Part shown: positions 6,895 to 14,811 of the stretch, piece by piece | Layout: every line of letters starts with the position of its first letter | How positions within the stretch are numbered: position 1 is the stretch's first letter | Assembly: GCF_000223375.1 (NCBI RefSeq) | Contig: NC_017385.1 | Span: 1-64,000, forward strand | From: Ketogulonicigenium vulgare WSH-001 | GTDB taxonomy: Bacteria; Pseudomonadota; Alphaproteobacteria; Rhodobacterales; Rhodobacteraceae | Reading direction: 5' to 3' | DNA length: 64,000 nucleotides | Translations under genes and position numbers: made by a program | The notes under the pieces: model-generated | Told to the model about the DNA's origin: nothing | Database searches by the model: none | Seen by the model: only the letters and a program-made list of their open reading frames with translations

Positions 6895-8484
6895 ATGGCA
6901 GATTTTGATGCCGACGTGATCGTCATCGGTTCGGGCGCGGTGGGAAGCAACGCCGCCTATGAACTGGCAAAACAGGGCCTTTCGGTCATCTTGATGGAGG
7001 CAGGCCCGCGTCTGCCGCGCTGGAAGATCCTGCAGAACTTTCGCGCCTCGCCCCGCAAGGGCAACCATAACGACCCCTATCCGAACCTGCCCTATGCGTC
7101 GAATTCCTTTACCGACGGCTATTTGGAAAACACCGGATCGTTCGATCTGCGCCCCGGTATGCTGCGCCTTTTGGGCGGCACCACCTGGCACTGGGCGGCG
7201 GCGACCTGGCGTTTCACGCCCGAGGATATGAAGCTGAATTCGCTGTACGGCGTCGGGCGCGACTGGCCGATCGGCTATGACGAGCTGGAGCCGTTTTACG
7301 GTCTGGCCGAGGTCGAGCTGGGCGTGGCCGGATCGGACACGCAGGACCAAAGCGGGCAGGGCCGTGATCTGGCCTATCCGCCGCGCTCGACCCCCTATCC
7401 CGCCCCGCCCGAGGCGGATACCTATTATTTCGCGCGCCTGCGCGATCGGATCGGGGCCGAGGGTTACAACTTTGTGCACGAGCCGAACGCCCGCCCGACG
7501 GTGACCTATGACGGTCGCCCCGCCTGCACCGGCAATAACAACTGTATGCCGGTTTGCCCGATTGGCGCGATGTATTCGGGCAATATGACCGCGCAAAAGG
7601 CCGAGGATGAGGGTGTTCAGATCATCACCGAGGCGACCGCCTATAACCTTGAAAAAGGCGAAGGCGGCAAGATCGTGGCCGTCCACTATAAGACGCCGGA
7701 TGCCGAGAGCCATCGCCTGACCGCGAAATATTTCATGGTTGCGGCGAACGGGTTCGAGACGCCGAAGCTTTTGATGATTTCGGACGTGGCGAATTCTTCG
7801 GATCAGGTGGGACGTAACCTGATGGACCACTCGGGGATGGGTCTGCAATTCCTGGCGGACGAAGCGCTATGGCCGGGCCGTGGCCCCGTGCAGCAGGGCG
7901 GTATCTTTAACTGGCGCGAGGGCGAATTCCGCCGCGAGCATTCGGCCATCAAACATGCCTTGTCGAATAACGTGCCGAACAAGATGATCGCCGAGCGTTT
8001 GCTGGCGCAGGGCATCGTCGGTACCGAGCTGGACGAGAAAATCCGCGATATGTCGGCCCGGTTTGTCGATGTCTCGACCGTGTTCGAAATGCTGCCGCAC
8101 CCCGAGAACCGGCTGCAGCCGCATGCGACGCGCAAGGATGCCTTGGGCATTCCGACGCTGTCGATCAACTACGACATCGACGATTACGTCAAAGCTGCCG
8201 TGCCGGTTGTCAAAGAGGATTACGCCAATTTCGTCCGCATCATGGGCGGAGAAGTGATCGAGGATGACACCGGCTTCCAGAACCGCGACCACATCATGGG
8301 CACGGTGATCATGGGCGATGATCCGGCGACCTCGGTCGTGAACGGCGAATGCCGCACATGGGATCACGACAATCTGTTCCTGGCGACCACCGGTGTCATT
8401 CCCGCATCCGGCCTGATCAACCCGACGCTGACCGCGGTCGCGCTGGCGATCCGTTCGGCGCAGATCATCGCGAAGGAGATCTGA
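6895..8484 (+). CDS. GMC-type FAD dehydrogenase, large catalytic subunit
   Basis: 529 residues from the ATG at 6895 (GAAGG eight bases upstream). The Rossmann motif VIVIGSGAVGSNAAYELA lies at residues 8-25 and an FAD acidic residue in LMEAG. C211, C217 and C221 in CTGNNNCMPVCPIG match in spacing and position the cysteines that hold the [3Fe-4S] cluster of Burkholderia FAD glucose dehydrogenase, used to pass electrons to the cytochrome. The C-terminal GMC catalytic pair fits the His of DHIMGT and the Asn of LINPTLT. There is no signal peptide, so export presumably depends on the small subunit. It oxidises a sugar, polyol or aldonate in the periplasm. Confidence 0.92.
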   Translation: MADFDADVIVIGSGAVGSNAAYELAKQGLSVILMEAGPRLPRWKILQNFRASPRKGNHNDPYPNLPYASNSFTDGYLENTGSFDLRPGMLRLLGGTTWHWAAATWRFTPEDMKLNSLYGVGRDWPIGYDELEPFYGLAEVELGVAGSDTQDQSGQGRDLAYPPRSTPYPAPPEADTYYFARLRDRIGAEGYNFVHEPNARPTVTYDGRPACTGNNNCMPVCPIGAMYSGNMTAQKAEDEGVQIITEATAYNLEKGEGGKIVAVHYKTPDAESHRLTAKYFMVAANGFETPKLLMISDVANSSDQVGRNLMDHSGMGLQFLADEALWPGRGPVQQGGIFNWREGEFRREHSAIKHALSNNVPNKMIAERLLAQGIVGTELDEKIRDMSARFVDVSTVFEMLPHPENRLQPHATRKDALGIPTLSINYDIDDYVKAAVPVVKEDYANFVRIMGGEVIEDDTGFQNRDHIMGTVIMGDDPATSVVNGECRTWDHDNLFLATTGVIPASGLINPTLTAVALAIRSAQIIAKEI

Positions 8485-8486
8485 GC

Positions 8487-9320
8487 ATGACCCATCGTTT
8501 TATGACGACCCTGGCGGTGTCCATGCTGCTGGCAGCGCCTGCACTCGCGCAGGACGCCGATCAATTGGCGCATGGCCGTTCGCTGGTCGAGACGAACAAC
8601 TGCACGGGCTGCCACACGCAGAACCTGGGTGGTCAGTTCTTTGGCGGCTGGTATGTGCCCAATATCTCGTCGGACGAGGCCTCGGGCGTGGGAAGCTGGA
8701 CGGCGGACGAGCTGGTGGCCTATCTGCGCGATGGCACGTCGGCCAAGGGGCAGGCGGCCGGGTCGATGGCCGGCGTTGTCGGCAGCATCACGCGCCATAT
8801 GCCCGACGCGGATCTGCAAGCGATTGCAGCCTATCTGAAATCCAGTGATCCGGTGGTCAGCTTTGAGCGCACCACCGAGGCCGCCGCGCCCGGCAGCTTT
8901 GTGGATGCGAAGCCCGCAAGCCTCGCCTCGCTTGATCCGGTGCAATCCACCGATCCGGCGGCGCATGTCGATCTGTCGGTCACTGATGGCGCGACCCTTT
9001 ACATTTCGGCCTGTGCGACTTGCCACATGCCAAACGGCGAGGGGATCGAGGGGCAGTTCTATCCGGCGCTGACGGGGAACACGACCACGGGCACCTATGT
9101 GCCGAACAATCTGGTGCAGGTGATCCTTTACGGCGTTACCCGCGACAGCAATCGCGGGATGCCGGTGCATATGCCCGCCTTTGGCAATGATCTGAGCGAT
9201 GAACAGATTGCTGCCGTGGCGAATTATGTGTTCGACCGCTTTGGCAATGACGATCTGAGCGTTTCGGGCGACGACGTGGCACTGCTGCGCGCGCGCCAGA
9301 ACCTGCCGGGTCAGCAGTAA
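8487..9320 (+). CDS. Diheme cytochrome c subunit of the dehydrogenase
   Basis: 277 residues; Sec signal MTHRFMTTLAVSMLLAAPALAQ. Two heme motifs are seen, CTGCH (about residue 39) and CATCH (about residue 176), with candidate Met ligands in RHMPD and VHMPAF. It starts 3 bases after the FAD subunit and has its own GGAG. It takes electrons from the FAD/FeS subunit toward quinone or the respiratory chain. Gluconate, sorbitol and fructose dehydrogenase cytochromes usually have three hemes and over 400 residues, so this one is short by about one domain and lacks an obvious C-terminal membrane anchor. Confidence 0.9.
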   Translation: MTHRFMTTLAVSMLLAAPALAQDADQLAHGRSLVETNNCTGCHTQNLGGQFFGGWYVPNISSDEASGVGSWTADELVAYLRDGTSAKGQAAGSMAGVVGSITRHMPDADLQAIAAYLKSSDPVVSFERTTEAAAPGSFVDAKPASLASLDPVQSTDPAAHVDLSVTDGATLYISACATCHMPNGEGIEGQFYPALTGNTTTGTYVPNNLVQVILYGVTRDSNRGMPVHMPAFGNDLSDEQIAAVANYVFDRFGNDDLSVSGDDVALLRARQNLPGQQ

Positions 9321-9325
9321 GAACG

Positions 9326-9355
9326 AAAAAGCCCCCGGCAACGGGGGCTTTTTTA
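9326..9355 (+). terminator. Rho-independent terminator of the dehydrogenase operon
   Basis: GCCCCCG (9331-9337) and CGGGGGC (9342-9348) with a GCAA loop, followed by six T. A-tract and T-tract flanks make it usable in both directions, serving the convergent nucleotidyltransferase too. Confidence 0.92.
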
Positions 9356-9360
9356 TTGCC

Positions 9361-9975
9361 TTAGCGGTTCTGCAGCGCCGTGATCCATGGGTGCTGCGGG
9401 TGGAAGCGGTCCAGCCAAAGGGTCAGATCCGCCGTCTCGGCCCGGGTCAGGCGCGGCAGGGCGGTTTGGAAATCCGTATTGTCCTTGTCGCGCGCATATT
9501 TCGCCTTGAACAGCAGCGCCAGATGCGGCGCGAGATAGCGGATGCCGCAGGGGGTTTGCCGGATCGCGTCGGTGCGCGGCATCGTCAGAGCGGGGTCGCG
9601 TTTATAGATCCACAGATCGGGTGTGCCGCGATCCACCATCATATCGACACGCCACAGGCCCGTATTCATATCCGCGCCCCATTGCTGCCAGATATCGGCT
9701 GGCAGCGGCGCGGACAGCGGCAGATAGGCAAGGGTGCCGTCATGTGCGGTGAAAAAGGACAGATCCTTTAGGGCTTGGCGACAGGGCTGTTCGTGATCCG
9801 CAAGAACGGCGAATTCCAGATCCTCATGCGCGCGGGTTTGCGCGCCGTGCCACAGATCCAGCGCCCAGCCACCGACGACATACCAATCACCGGTAAAGCA
9901 CGCGAGGCGCTTGGCCAATTGATCGGGCGTCCATGCGTCCCAAGCGTCTTGTGGCAATGGTTGCAAGGCAGACAC
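9361..9975 (-). CDS. Nucleotidyltransferase of the aminoglycoside-2''-adenylyltransferase-like family
   Basis: 204 residues from a GTG start with a GATAGGG element just upstream. The N-terminal motif WYVVGGWALDLWHGAQTRAHEDLE has the GGW and acidic metal-binding pair of small nucleotidyltransferases. Later KRDPALTMP and CGIRYLAPHLALLFKAK follow the same family pattern. Enzymes of this fold transfer AMP to small molecules, but family members in environmental bacteria are often uncharacterised, so antibiotic resistance should not be assumed. It begins one base after the stop of the small membrane protein gene, so the two are cotranscribed. Confidence 0.75.
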   Translation of the reverse strand: MSALQPLPQDAWDAWTPDQLAKRLACFTGDWYVVGGWALDLWHGAQTRAHEDLEFAVLADHEQPCRQALKDLSFFTAHDGTLAYLPLSAPLPADIWQQWGADMNTGLWRVDMMVDRGTPDLWIYKRDPALTMPRTDAIRQTPCGIRYLAPHLALLFKAKYARDKDNTDFQTALPRLTRAETADLTLWLDRFHPQHPWITALQNR

Positions 9976-9976
9976 C

Positions 9977-10267
9977 CTATCTGTTGAATATCGCCCTGAA
10001 TACCGCCTTCACCCCCTCCCACACCAAGCCAAGGACGCCCGCCAGCAGGGCAAAGTTGGTGATCAGCATCAGCCAGCCCAGCACCGTCATCGTATGCAGC
10101 GCGCCGCCAAAGTCGTGGCCCATGATCAGGCAGGGGCTCACGCCGCCTTCGTGCAGGACACAGCCGTTCACCGTGGCGATAAGGCCCGCGAGGGTGACGG
10201 AGATGATCGGCAGCACGCCGATCAGGGTCAAGGCCAGATACCAGCGGATGTAATAGCGCGTGCCCAT
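9977..10267 (-). CDS. Small two-helix membrane protein, unknown function
   Basis: 96 residues from the ATG at 10267 (MGTRYYIRWYLALTLIG). There are two hydrophobic segments, about 9-31 (YLALTLIGVLPIISVTLAGL) and 55-82 (TMVLGWLMLITNFALLAGV), separated by a loop with two Cys (NGCVLHEGGVSPCLIMGHDFGGALH), and a basic tail. The longer frame from 10420 has low-complexity Pro/Arg residues upstream and is unlikely. I do not recognise the family. It is tightly coupled to the nucleotidyltransferase. Confidence 0.6.
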   Translation of the reverse strand: MGTRYYIRWYLALTLIGVLPIISVTLAGLIATVNGCVLHEGGVSPCLIMGHDFGGALHTMTVLGWLMLITNFALLAGVLGLVWEGVKAVFRAIFNR

Positions 10268-10392
10268 GGCTTGCCCCTTTTTGCCGCAGGCTAGCGGCTG
10301 CGGTGGGGCAGGGGAAGGGGCGGATGCGGGCTGCCACCGTCTGATCGCCCCAGCGCTGCGAACGAGCGGCGCGGGGGCTGTGCGGCACTTGT

Positions 10393-10421
10393 GGTGGCGG
10401 CAGTGGTGATCTGCCGCCACC
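10393..10421 (-). terminator. Hairpin downstream of the PQQ-type dehydrogenase
   Basis: GGTGGCGGCA (10393-10402) and TGCCGCCACC (10412-10421), perfect 10-base arms with a 9-base loop, about 60 bases past the stop of the minus-strand gene at 10482. There is no T tract, so it may act as an mRNA 3' stabiliser or a Rho-dependent end. The rest of 10268-10481 shows no gene. Confidence 0.4.
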
Positions 10422-10481
10422 GGTGAGCGCCATGATTAAACTCAGCCATTAACCCACGTCATTGACGGGGGTTATCAGCCG

Positions 10482-11684
10482 TTACTCGGCTGGCGTGACG
10501 CGCAGCATCTGGCCGTCTTCGGCGTCGATCAGCAGATAGATCGCGCCATCCGCGCCGACATCCACATCGCGGATACGGCCTTCACCTGCGAAATAGCGCG
10601 CCTCGCCGGTCACTGCGGTGCCGTCCAGCGTCAGGCGCACCAGGCTTTGACCGGCAAGCGAGCCGATCAGCAGCGAGTTCTGCCAGTCGGGGAACAGGTC
10701 ACCCTCGTAGAACACCATATTCGAGGTAGCGATGGACGGGTCCCAGAAATAGAGCGGTTGCTCCATGCCCTCTTGCGCGGTGATGCCGGTGTTGATCGCC
10801 TCGCCGCTGTAGTTGATGCCATAGGTGATGACGGGCCAGCCATAGTTCAGACCGGCTTCGGGGCGGTTCAGCTCGTCGCCGCCGCGGGGGCCGTGTTCGA
10901 TTGTCCACAGCTCGCCATCTGGGCCGATGGTCGCGCCTTGCAGGTTGCGGTGGCCATAGGACCAGATCTCGGGCAGGCCGCCTTCAATCGCCGGATTGCC
11001 GTCAGCGGCGCCGCCCTCGGGGGTGATGCGGATGACTTTGCCGAGGTGCGTGGTGACATCCTGCGACAGCTCGCGCGGCTCGGGCAGCGAGCGCTCGCCC
11101 GTGGTGACGAACAGCGCGCCATCAGGCGCAAACACAAGGCGCGAGCCGAAGTGCAGCGTCGATTCCCATGCGGGCTGCTGTTGGAAAATCACCTCGACAT
11201 CCGAAAGGGCGGTGTTGTCCTCGGACAGGATGCCGGTGCCGACGGCGGTCGCATTGGTCTCGCCGCCGCGCGGCTCGGCAAAGCTGAACCAGATGCGGCG
11301 GGTGCTGTCGAAATCATCGGCGACGGTGACATCCAAAAGGCCGCCTTGGCCGCGGCTGTCGACCTCGGGGATGCCGGTGATCGGCTCGGACAGGGTGCCA
11401 TCCGCGCCCACGTGGCGCAGGCGGCCGGGGCGTTCGGTGACCAGCCAGCTGCCGTCGGGCAGTTGGTCCATGCCCCATGGGTTCACGAGGCCACCCGCGA
11501 AGACGTCTTTGCTGAGCGCGATGTCATCGGCGATGACGGGGGCGCGGGTCTGCCCCTCGAACGCGGGGGATTGGTTCGGGTCGTTCGGGGGGGCTTCGTT
11601 GAAATCTTGTGCTGAGGCAGCGCCCGCAAATGCGAGGGCGAGAGCAGAGGTGGCAAGGGCCTTGCGCAGGTTACGCTGTGACAT
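10482..11684 (-). CDS. Secreted PQQ-dependent aldose sugar dehydrogenase (YliI/GdhB type)
   Basis: 400 residues. Signal peptide MSQRNLRKALATSALALAFAGAASA. Beta-propeller features of soluble quinoprotein glucose dehydrogenases are present: NPWGMDQLPDGSWLVTERPG, GQGGLLDVTV, and HFGSRLVFAPDG with the likely catalytic His. GHRNLQG and EHGPRGGDELN are typical of the Asd/YliI branch. The enzyme oxidises free aldoses in the periplasm using PQQ and calcium. It is a monocistronic unit next to the FAD dehydrogenase operon, adding to periplasmic incomplete sugar oxidation. PQQ synthesis genes are not in the window. Confidence 0.88.
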   Translation of the reverse strand: MSQRNLRKALATSALALAFAGAASAQDFNEAPPNDPNQSPAFEGQTRAPVIADDIALSKDVFAGGLVNPWGMDQLPDGSWLVTERPGRLRHVGADGTLSEPITGIPEVDSRGQGGLLDVTVADDFDSTRRIWFSFAEPRGGETNATAVGTGILSEDNTALSDVEVIFQQQPAWESTLHFGSRLVFAPDGALFVTTGERSLPEPRELSQDVTTHLGKVIRITPEGGAADGNPAIEGGLPEIWSYGHRNLQGATIGPDGELWTIEHGPRGGDELNRPEAGLNYGWPVITYGINYSGEAINTGITAQEGMEQPLYFWDPSIATSNMVFYEGDLFPDWQNSLLIGSLAGQSLVRLTLDGTAVTGEARYFAGEGRIRDVDVGADGAIYLLIDAEDGQMLRVTPAE

Positions 11685-11758
11685 AGGTCTTTGTCCTTTA
11701 TTGCTTTTTTGCAGTGGTGGACAAAGTGTCGCAGCTTTTTGCCGCCTGCGGGGGTAAC

Positions 11759-12040
11759 TTACGCGTGACCTGCGGGATTGGGCGGCAAAGCGGCGCGGCG
11801 CATCCGCGAGCGGATCACGCCCAAGACGGTGAACACCAGCCAGGCCGATTGGGTCACCAATGCGCCGAGGTTAAAGCTCCAGATCAGCGAGGTCAGGATC
11901 GCGATGGCACCCAAGATATTCAGCCCCGCATAGGCATTATCCTCGAGTTTCAGCTTGCCCAGTTGCAGCATCGCATAGGCAGACAGATAGAAAACGGCGC
12001 CCAAAAGGCCGATAAAATCAGGCATTCCCATGCCCAGCAT
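11759..12040 (-). CDS. Small membrane protein, CBU_0592-like
   Basis: 93 residues if started at 12040; ATG codons at 12031 and 12025 are also possible. There are three hydrophobic segments: FIGLLGAVFYLSAYAMLQLG, LNILGAIAILTSLIWSFNLG and SAWLVFTVLGVIR. The pattern of LLGAxFYLxAY, LxxgklxxddxxYaxLNxlGA and SLxxxfNxxa fits a widespread family of short three-helix proteins of unknown function. The longer frame up to 12160 is Arg/Cys rich and not convincing. It is divergent from the LysR gene. Confidence 0.7.
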   Translation of the reverse strand: MLGMGMPDFIGLLGAVFYLSAYAMLQLGKLKLEDNAYAGLNILGAIAILTSLIWSFNLGALVTQSAWLVFTVLGVIRSRMRRAALPPNPAGHA

Positions 12041-12236
12041 CCTGCGTGGTGGCGCGACGATTGCGCGGGTGGCCCCGCAGCGGTGGCAGCCGTGCGGGGA
12101 ATGAATGCGAAAGAGGGCAGGGCGCGGTAAAAGTCTATTTCCACGAATATCTACGGGCATGACGAAATATCATGCGGGACGTTGACTCTGGCCCTGCGCG
12201 CGCGCAATTTCGCGCAAAAATCAAGGATGAGACAGC

Positions 12237-13151
12237 ATGAGCCGCATGAAGGTGCCGCCAATCGCCGCGCTGGTGGCGTTTCAAACCGTGGCGCGCTGTG
12301 GGTCGATTTCCAGCGCGGCCGGAATGATGGGGCTGACCCAAAGCGGCGTCAGTCGCCAGATCGCGCGGCTGGAGGATTTCGTCGGCGCGGCGCTGTTTGA
12401 CCGCACGGCATCGGGCGTGGTGCTGAATGCATTCGGGCAGGATTACGCGCTGCAGGTGGGCCGCGTGATGGATGCGCTGGGAACGCTAGAGGATACGGTG
12501 CAGGGCGCGCGCGACCGCAGCCAAGTCGTGCTGGCCTGTTCGCAGGGCGTCGCGGATCTGTGGGTTTTGCCGCGCTTGCAGCAGTTGCGCCATGACCTGC
12601 CGTGGCTGGTGCTGAAGCTGCGGGTGGATGAAAACATCGCCCTGCTGCGGCCCGACGAATATGATCTGGCCTTGTATCACAGGCCAGCGCGTATGGCGGA
12701 TTTCGTGATGGAGCCTTTGGGCCCCGAGCGGATGGTGCCGGTGATGGCGCCCGGGCAGCCCCCCTTGATCCAGCAGGCCGCGCCGCTGCTGCTGACGATG
12801 GAGGAGAGTTTCAAGGAATGGACCGACTGGGGCAATTGGCTTTACAGCGCGGGGGTCGAGCTGCCGGCAGGCGCGATGCGGTGGAAGATGGGCAGCTACC
12901 GTCTGGCCATCGAGGCGGCGCGTCAGGGCATCGGTGTTGCGATGGGCTGGACATGGGTGGTGCAGGATCTGCTGGACGCGGGCGCGCTGGTCGAGGCGCA
13001 TCCTCATCACCTGGAGGGGCCGGGTCATTACTATCTTTTGCGCTCGGCGCAGCGGCACCAGCGCAGCAGTGCGAAAAAGCTAGCCGACTGGATTCAGGCC
13101 AAAAATCGGGTGCTGGATCGGCCCGCCGAAACCACAGTCACAGGGGTATGA
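12237..13151 (+). CDS. LysR family transcriptional regulator
   Basis: 304 residues. The N-terminal HTH is IAALVAFQTVARCGSISSAA followed by GMMGLTQSGVSRQIARLEDFVGAALFDRT, in the usual first 65 residues. The rest is a LysR effector domain (VVLACSQGVADLWVLPRL; YDLALYHRP; GSYRLAIEAARQGIGVAMG), the glycine-cleavage-activator type. It directly precedes the peptide transporter operon with two palindromes in the 109-base gap, so it probably regulates that operon. Confidence 0.9.
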   Translation: MSRMKVPPIAALVAFQTVARCGSISSAAGMMGLTQSGVSRQIARLEDFVGAALFDRTASGVVLNAFGQDYALQVGRVMDALGTLEDTVQGARDRSQVVLACSQGVADLWVLPRLQQLRHDLPWLVLKLRVDENIALLRPDEYDLALYHRPARMADFVMEPLGPERMVPVMAPGQPPLIQQAAPLLLTMEESFKEWTDWGNWLYSAGVELPAGAMRWKMGSYRLAIEAARQGIGVAMGWTWVVQDLLDAGALVEAHPHHLEGPGHYYLLRSAQRHQRSSAKKLADWIQAKNRVLDRPAETTVTGV

Positions 13152-13163
13152 CAGAAAGTCATT

Positions 13164-13178
13164 TGTCCACTGTGGACA
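13164..13178. promoter_or_regulatory. 15-base palindrome upstream of the first peptide transporter
   Basis: TGTCCAC-T-GTGGACA, perfect. It sits inside a looser symmetry (AGGGGTATGACAGA at 13142 against TCTGTATACCCT ending at 13190). It is a candidate LysR site or a lysR terminator stem. Confidence 0.45.
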
Positions 13179-13186
13179 TCTGTATA

Positions 13187-13228
13187 CCCTGATTGGCCGT
13201 AACGGCACGCCAGATGCCACAATCAGGG
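13187..13228. promoter_or_regulatory. Wide inverted repeat before the binding-protein gene
   Basis: CCCTGATTG (13187-13195) and CAATCAGGG (13220-13228), perfect 9-base arms 24 bases apart, 32 bases upstream of the ATG at 13261. Confidence 0.4.
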
Positions 13229-13260
13229 TGGACGTCGCGCAAGCGGCTGGAAAGGAAATT

Positions 13261-14811
13261 ATGACCAATTCTAATAATCTGTTGATCGGACGCCGTGGTC
13301 TGCTGGCGGGCGCCGCTGGCCTGTCGGCTTTGTCGCTGTTGCCCAGCCGTTTGCGCGCGCAAGAGACGCCCCGTTCGGGTGGCGTTCTGCGCATGGGCAT
13401 CGGCGGCGGCTCGACCACCGATGATTTTGACATTCGTAAACTGAACGACTGGGTGCCGGTGAACCAGGCCTATATGGTGATGAACGGCCTGGTCGAGATT
13501 GACGCCGACAATATCGCCCAGCCCGAGCTGTTTGAAAGCTGGGAAGCGGCCGAGGGCGCTGCCGAATGGATTTTCAACGTCCGTCAGGGCGTGACCTTCC
13601 ACAACGGCAAGGTGCTGAGCGCCGATGACGTGATCTATTCGCTGAACCTGCACCGCGGGGATAGCACCTCGGCGGCGCGCTCTATCGCCTCGCCGATTAC
13701 CGGGCTGGAGAAGCTGTCGGATTTCCAGATCAAGATCACGCTGGCCAGCGGCAATGCCGATCTGCCCTATATGCTGTCGGATTATCATTTTCTGGTCGTG
13801 CCCGAGGGCTTCGACGATTGGTCGAACCCGATCGGCACCGGCGCGTTCAAGCTGGAAAGCATCGAGCCGGGCGTGCGCGGCCGCTTTACCCGCAATGTGG
13901 ATTATTGGAAGCCGAACACCGCCCATGTCGATGCGGTCGAGGTGATCGTCATCAACGATATTTCGGCGCGCACCAATGCGCTGATGTCGGGGCAGGTCCA
14001 TGCGATCAACAGCCTTGATTTCAAAACGGTCAACCTGCTGGGCCGCAATCCGAACTTGAATATCATCCGCTCGTCGGGCGGGCAGCATTTCACCTTCTTG
14101 ATGGACACACGGATCGCGCCTTTTGCCGATGTGAATGTGCGCCGCGCGATCAAATATGGCATCGACCGCGAGCAGCTGCTGCAGACCGCGCTGCTGGGCT
14201 TTGGCCAATTGGGCAATGACCATCCGATCCCGCGCACGGATCGTTTCTATAACAGCGAGCTGCCGCAGCGCGCCTTTGATCCCGATCAGGCCAAATTCTA
14301 CCTGCGCGAAGCGGGGATGGAGAGCCTGTCCCTGACGCTGCAAACCTCGGACGCGGCTTTCCCCGGTGCGGTGGATGCGGCGGCGATTTACCGGACCTCG
14401 GCGGCGGGCGCGGGCATCGACGTGAATATCCAGCGCGAGCCGGCCGACGGCTATTGGGACAATGTCTGGATGAAGGCGCCGTTCAGCATGGGCTATTGGG
14501 GGGGTCGCCCGACCGCCGACCAGATGCTGACAATCGCCTATTCCTCGGCCTCGGCGCAAAATGACAGCCATTGGGCGAATGAGCGGTTCGACAGCCTGCT
14601 GGTCGAGGCGCGTGCGCTGCTGGACGAAGACAAGCGCCGCGAGATTTACTGGGAGCTGCAGCAGATCGTCTCGGATGATGGCGGTGTGATGATCCCGATG
14701 TTTGGCGACTACCTTGATGGGGTGAACAAAGCGGTCAAGGGCGTGACCCCGCATCCGATGTTCAACCTGATGGGGGCGCGCATGGCCGAAAAGGTCTGGC
14801 TGGACGCATAA
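13261..14811 (+). CDS. Peptide ABC transporter substrate-binding protein (SBP family 5)
   Basis: 516 residues from the ATG at 13261 with AAAGGA upstream. A Tat-like signal (GRRGLLAGAAGLSALSLLPS, then RLRAQ) begins near residue 11. The mature protein follows the DppA/OppA pattern: GGVLRMG at its start, then WIFNVRQGVTFHNGKVLSADDVIYSLN, and GTGAFKLESIEPGVRG, RRAIKYGIDREQLL further on. It captures oligopeptides or similar amides in the periplasm. It is first in a five-gene operon with two permeases, a fused ATPase and a hydrolase. Confidence 0.92.
   Translation: MTNSNNLLIGRRGLLAGAAGLSALSLLPSRLRAQETPRSGGVLRMGIGGGSTTDDFDIRKLNDWVPVNQAYMVMNGLVEIDADNIAQPELFESWEAAEGAAEWIFNVRQGVTFHNGKVLSADDVIYSLNLHRGDSTSAARSIASPITGLEKLSDFQIKITLASGNADLPYMLSDYHFLVVPEGFDDWSNPIGTGAFKLESIEPGVRGRFTRNVDYWKPNTAHVDAVEVIVINDISARTNALMSGQVHAINSLDFKTVNLLGRNPNLNIIRSSGGQHFTFLMDTRIAPFADVNVRRAIKYGIDREQLLQTALLGFGQLGNDHPIPRTDRFYNSELPQRAFDPDQAKFYLREAGMESLSLTLQTSDAAFPGAVDAAAIYRTSAAGAGIDVNIQREPADGYWDNVWMKAPFSMGYWGGRPTADQMLTIAYSSASAQNDSHWANERFDSLLVEARALLDEDKRREIYWELQQIVSDDGGVMIPMFGDYLDGVNKAVKGVTPHPMFNLMGARMAEKVWLDA

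Noticed and set aside
9361..9975. Calling the nucleotidyltransferase an aminoglycoside resistance gene
   Set aside because: Only the general fold motifs are visible; environmental relatives have unknown substrates and there is no resistance context.
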